This document shows, piece after piece, positions 12,750 through 14,581 of a DNA stretch of 14,581 bases. The DNA comes from an uncultured Desulfovibrio sp. (GTDB lineage Bacteria; Desulfobacterota; Desulfovibrionia; Desulfovibrionales; Desulfovibrionaceae). The notes beneath the pieces were generated by a model that saw nothing but the letters and a program-made list of their open reading frames with translations, was not told the origin of the DNA and made no database searches. A program made the position numbers and the translations under genes. The stretch spans positions 1 through 14,581 of the forward strand of contig CAMWVJ010000005.1 in assembly GCA_947177645.1 (NCBI GenBank), written 5' to 3'. How positions within the stretch are numbered: the first letter of the stretch is position 1; each line of letters begins with the position of its first letter.

Positions 12750-14581
12750 CTACACGTCGAAGAGCATTTCAAGGTCTTCGCGCGTGAGGGACTTCCATGT
12801 GTCCTGCCCGGGGATGATGGCCTCGGCCACGCCGCGCTTGGCCTCCTGGAGCTTGAGGATCTTTTCCTCCACCGTGTTCTGGCAGATGAGCTTGTAGGAA
12901 AAGACCTGCCTGGTCTGGCCGATGCGGTGGGTGCGGTCCGTGGCCTGGCTTTCCACCGCCGGGTTCCACCAAGGGTCATAGTGGATGACATAATCCGCCG
13001 AGGTGAGGTTGAGGCCCGTGCCGCCCGCCTTGAGCGAGATGAGGAAGATGGGGATGTCCGGGCTGTTGTTGAACCTGTCCACCTGCTCGAAGCGGTCCTT
13101 GCTGGCGCCATCGAGATAGCAGAAGGGCATCTGCGAAAATTCCAGCCATTGCCGGATGATGTGCAGCATCTGCACGAACTGGGAAAAGACGAGCACCTTG
13201 TGGCCGCCCTCCACGATTTCCGTCACCATGTCCTTGAAGGCGTCGAACTTGCCCGAGGGCAGGTTGTTGGAAAAGCCCGGCAGGTCCATCTTGAGCAGGC
13301 GCGGGTGGCAGCAGATCTGCCGGAGCTTGAGCAGGGCGTCGAGGATGGACATCTGGCTCTTGGCGAGGCCCTTTTCGTCCACGTCGGCGAGCACCTGGGC
13401 GCGCAGCTTGCGCGCGAGCGCGGAATAAAGCTCGGCCTGGGCCTCTTCCAGCGCGCAGCAGGTGACGCTTTCCACCTTGGGGGGCAGGTCCTTGGCGACT
13501 TCGGCCTTGGTGCGCCGGAGGATGAAGGGCCGGACGCGTGTGCGCAGGTAATCGAGGGTTTCGGCGTCGCCATCCTTGATGGGCTTGACGATGCCGCGCT
13601 GGAACGCGGGCTGCGAGCCGAGAAAACCGGGCATCAGGAACTCGAAGAGCGACCACAGCTCAAAGCGGTTGTTCTCGATGGGGCTGCCCGAGAGGCAGAG
13701 GCGCATGCGGGCGTTGATGCGGCGCACGGCGCGGGCCGTGATGGTGTTGGGGTTCTTGATGTTCTGCGCCTCGTCCAGGATGACCGTGTTGAACTCGTGC
13801 TTCTCGATCTCCTCAAGGTCGCGGCGCAAGAGGGCATAGGTGGTGATGATGAGGTCAGAGCTCTCGATATGCTTGAACATCCCCTCGCGGCGCGTGCCGT
13901 AGATGATGAGCCGCCTGAGCTTGGGCACGAATTTTTCCGCCTCGCGCTCCCAGTTGGGCAGCACCGAGGTGGGCACCACGATGAGGTTGGGACCCTTGGG
14001 ATGGCTCTCCACCATATATTGGATGAAAGCCAGCGTCTGCACGGTCTTGCCGAGGCCCATCTCGTCCGCGAGGATGCCGCCGAAGCCGTATTCCGAAAGG
14101 AAGTTGAGATAGGAAAGACCCTGCGTCTGGTAGCCGCGCAGGGAGGCGTTCAGCCCCTTGGGCGGCGCGATGGGCCTGACCTCTCGGAAGGAGCGGATTT
14201 TCTCCCTGAGCTTGTTCCAGAACGAATCCGTGGTGGCGCCGGGCAGGTCTTCGAGCAGGCTGTCGAGAACCGGGGCCTCGAACTGCTTGAACTTCTGCTG
14301 CGGCGGCTTGCTCGGGTCGAGTCCCAAGGCCGTGAGCTTGTGCGAGAGCTTTTCGAGCCACGCCTCGGGCAGGCTCGTATACGAGCCGTCCTTCAACTGC
14401 ACATAGCGCTTGCCGCGCGCCCAGGCCTTCCAGATCTTTTCCAGCGGCAGGGACTGGCCCTCGTAATCCACGGTGATGTCGAGCGAGAACCACTTTTCCT
14501 TTTCGTTGCTCGTGACCTGCGCCGTGATGGTGGACTTGGCCGTGCGCATCTTGTAGCGCGAGAGCGCCTTCTCGCCGTAAA
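12750..14581 (-). CDS. SNF2-family DNA helicase/ATPase (5' partial)
   Basis: The gene runs off the window edge. The frame stays open from ATG 14549 to base 14579 without a stop (upstream residues YGEKALSRYK), so the ATG at 14549 is likely internal and ~609 residues are visible. Counted from ATG 14549, the helicase motifs are: GYQTQGLSYLNFL at 139-151 (Q-like); the Walker A DEMGLGKT at 162-169; LIVVPTSVLPNW (189-200); the DEAQ box at 259-262; SGSPIENN at 287-294; SQF at 456-458; SLKAGGTGLNLTSADYVI at 505-522; and PWWNPAVESQATDRTHRIGQ at 526-545. Both RecA-like lobes are complete and end normally. SNF2 proteins translocate on double-stranded DNA and remodel protein-DNA complexes. Bacterial members usually carry an N-terminal SWIM zinc finger or SNF2-associated domain, which would lie upstream and is not visible here. 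No restriction or other defence gene is visible alongside it in this window. Confidence 0.94.
   Translation of the reverse strand, partial: YGEKALSRYKMRTAKSTITAQVTSNEKEKWFSLDITVDYEGQSLPLEKIWKAWARGKRYVQLKDGSYTSLPEAWLEKLSHKLTALGLDPSKPPQQKFKQFEAPVLDSLLEDLPGATTDSFWNKLREKIRSFREVRPIAPPKGLNASLRGYQTQGLSYLNFLSEYGFGGILADEMGLGKTVQTLAFIQYMVESHPKGPNLIVVPTSVLPNWEREAEKFVPKLRRLIIYGTRREGMFKHIESSDLIITTYALLRRDLEEIEKHEFNTVILDEAQNIKNPNTITARAVRRINARMRLCLSGSPIENNRFELWSLFEFLMPGFLGSQPAFQRGIVKPIKDGDAETLDYLRTRVRPFILRRTKAEVAKDLPPKVESVTCCALEEAQAELYSALARKLRAQVLADVDEKGLAKSQMSILDALLKLRQICCHPRLLKMDLPGFSNNLPSGKFDAFKDMVTEIVEGGHKVLVFSQFVQMLHIIRQWLEFSQMPFCYLDGASKDRFEQVDRFNNSPDIPIFLISLKAGGTGLNLTSADYVIHYDPWWNPAVESQATDRTHRIGQTRQVFSYKLICQNTVEEKILKLQEAKRGVAEAIIPGQDTWKSLTREDLEMLFDV

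Noticed and set aside
12521..13111. Open frame on the minus strand (196 codons) spanning the tpx terminator
   Set aside because: It is a wrong-frame reading of the helicase end and antisense tpx, crosses a strong terminator, and is Arg/Ser-rich.
1..14581. Mobile element, CRISPR array, tRNA, rRNA or prophage signals
   Set aside because: No transposase, integrase, terminal repeats, regular spaced repeats or RNA-gene consensus were seen. Gene density and composition look uniform.

Overview
The window is GC-rich bacterial chromosome (GC estimated by eye at roughly two thirds) with dense gene packing, strong Shine-Dalgarno sites and no sign of phage, transposon, CRISPR array, tRNA or rRNA. A HMGL-family synthase next to isocitrate dehydrogenase and an aconitase-family hydratase, together with a YcaO-TPR protein, an M18 aminopeptidase and a SNF2 helicase, suggests an anaerobic deltaproteobacterium of the Desulfovibrionaceae. 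That placement is an inference from gene content and recalled protein families, not from a search.

Layout. (1) Positions 1-5167, plus strand: the 3' part of a Re-citrate synthase-like (HMGL-family) gene whose product carries a C-terminal Cache/PDC-like sensory domain, then isocitrate dehydrogenase (icd), a LysE/RhtB exporter, and an aconitase-family protein. The three enzymes are the steps from acetyl-CoA plus oxaloacetate through citrate and isocitrate to 2-oxoglutarate, the oxidative half-TCA used by anaerobes to make glutamate. A strong GC hairpin follows at 5184-5217. (2) 5239-5874, plus: an unrecognised small membrane-anchored protein, converging on and overlapping the next gene. (3) 11056 down to 5850, minus: a four-gene operon of a class I methyltransferase, a YcaO-TPR protein, folC and an M18 aminopeptidase. 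Every junction overlaps (4, 14 and 4 nt), so translation is probably coupled. (4) 11188-12663, plus: prmA (ribosomal protein L11 methyltransferase), divergent from the operon across 131 bp, then tpx (thiol peroxidase), closed by a textbook rho-independent terminator at 12689-12725. (5) 12750-14581, minus: the C-terminal part of a SNF2-family helicase that runs off the window edge.

The most unusual content is the methyltransferase/YcaO-TPR pair at 8526-11056, a candidate protein- or peptide-modification system with no visible precursor peptide or TfuA partner, sitting back-to-back with the ribosome-modifying PrmA. Second is the apparent fusion of a Re-citrate synthase-like enzyme to a soluble Cache-like ligand-binding domain, which would be a direct allosteric sensor on the entry step of the half-TCA pathway.
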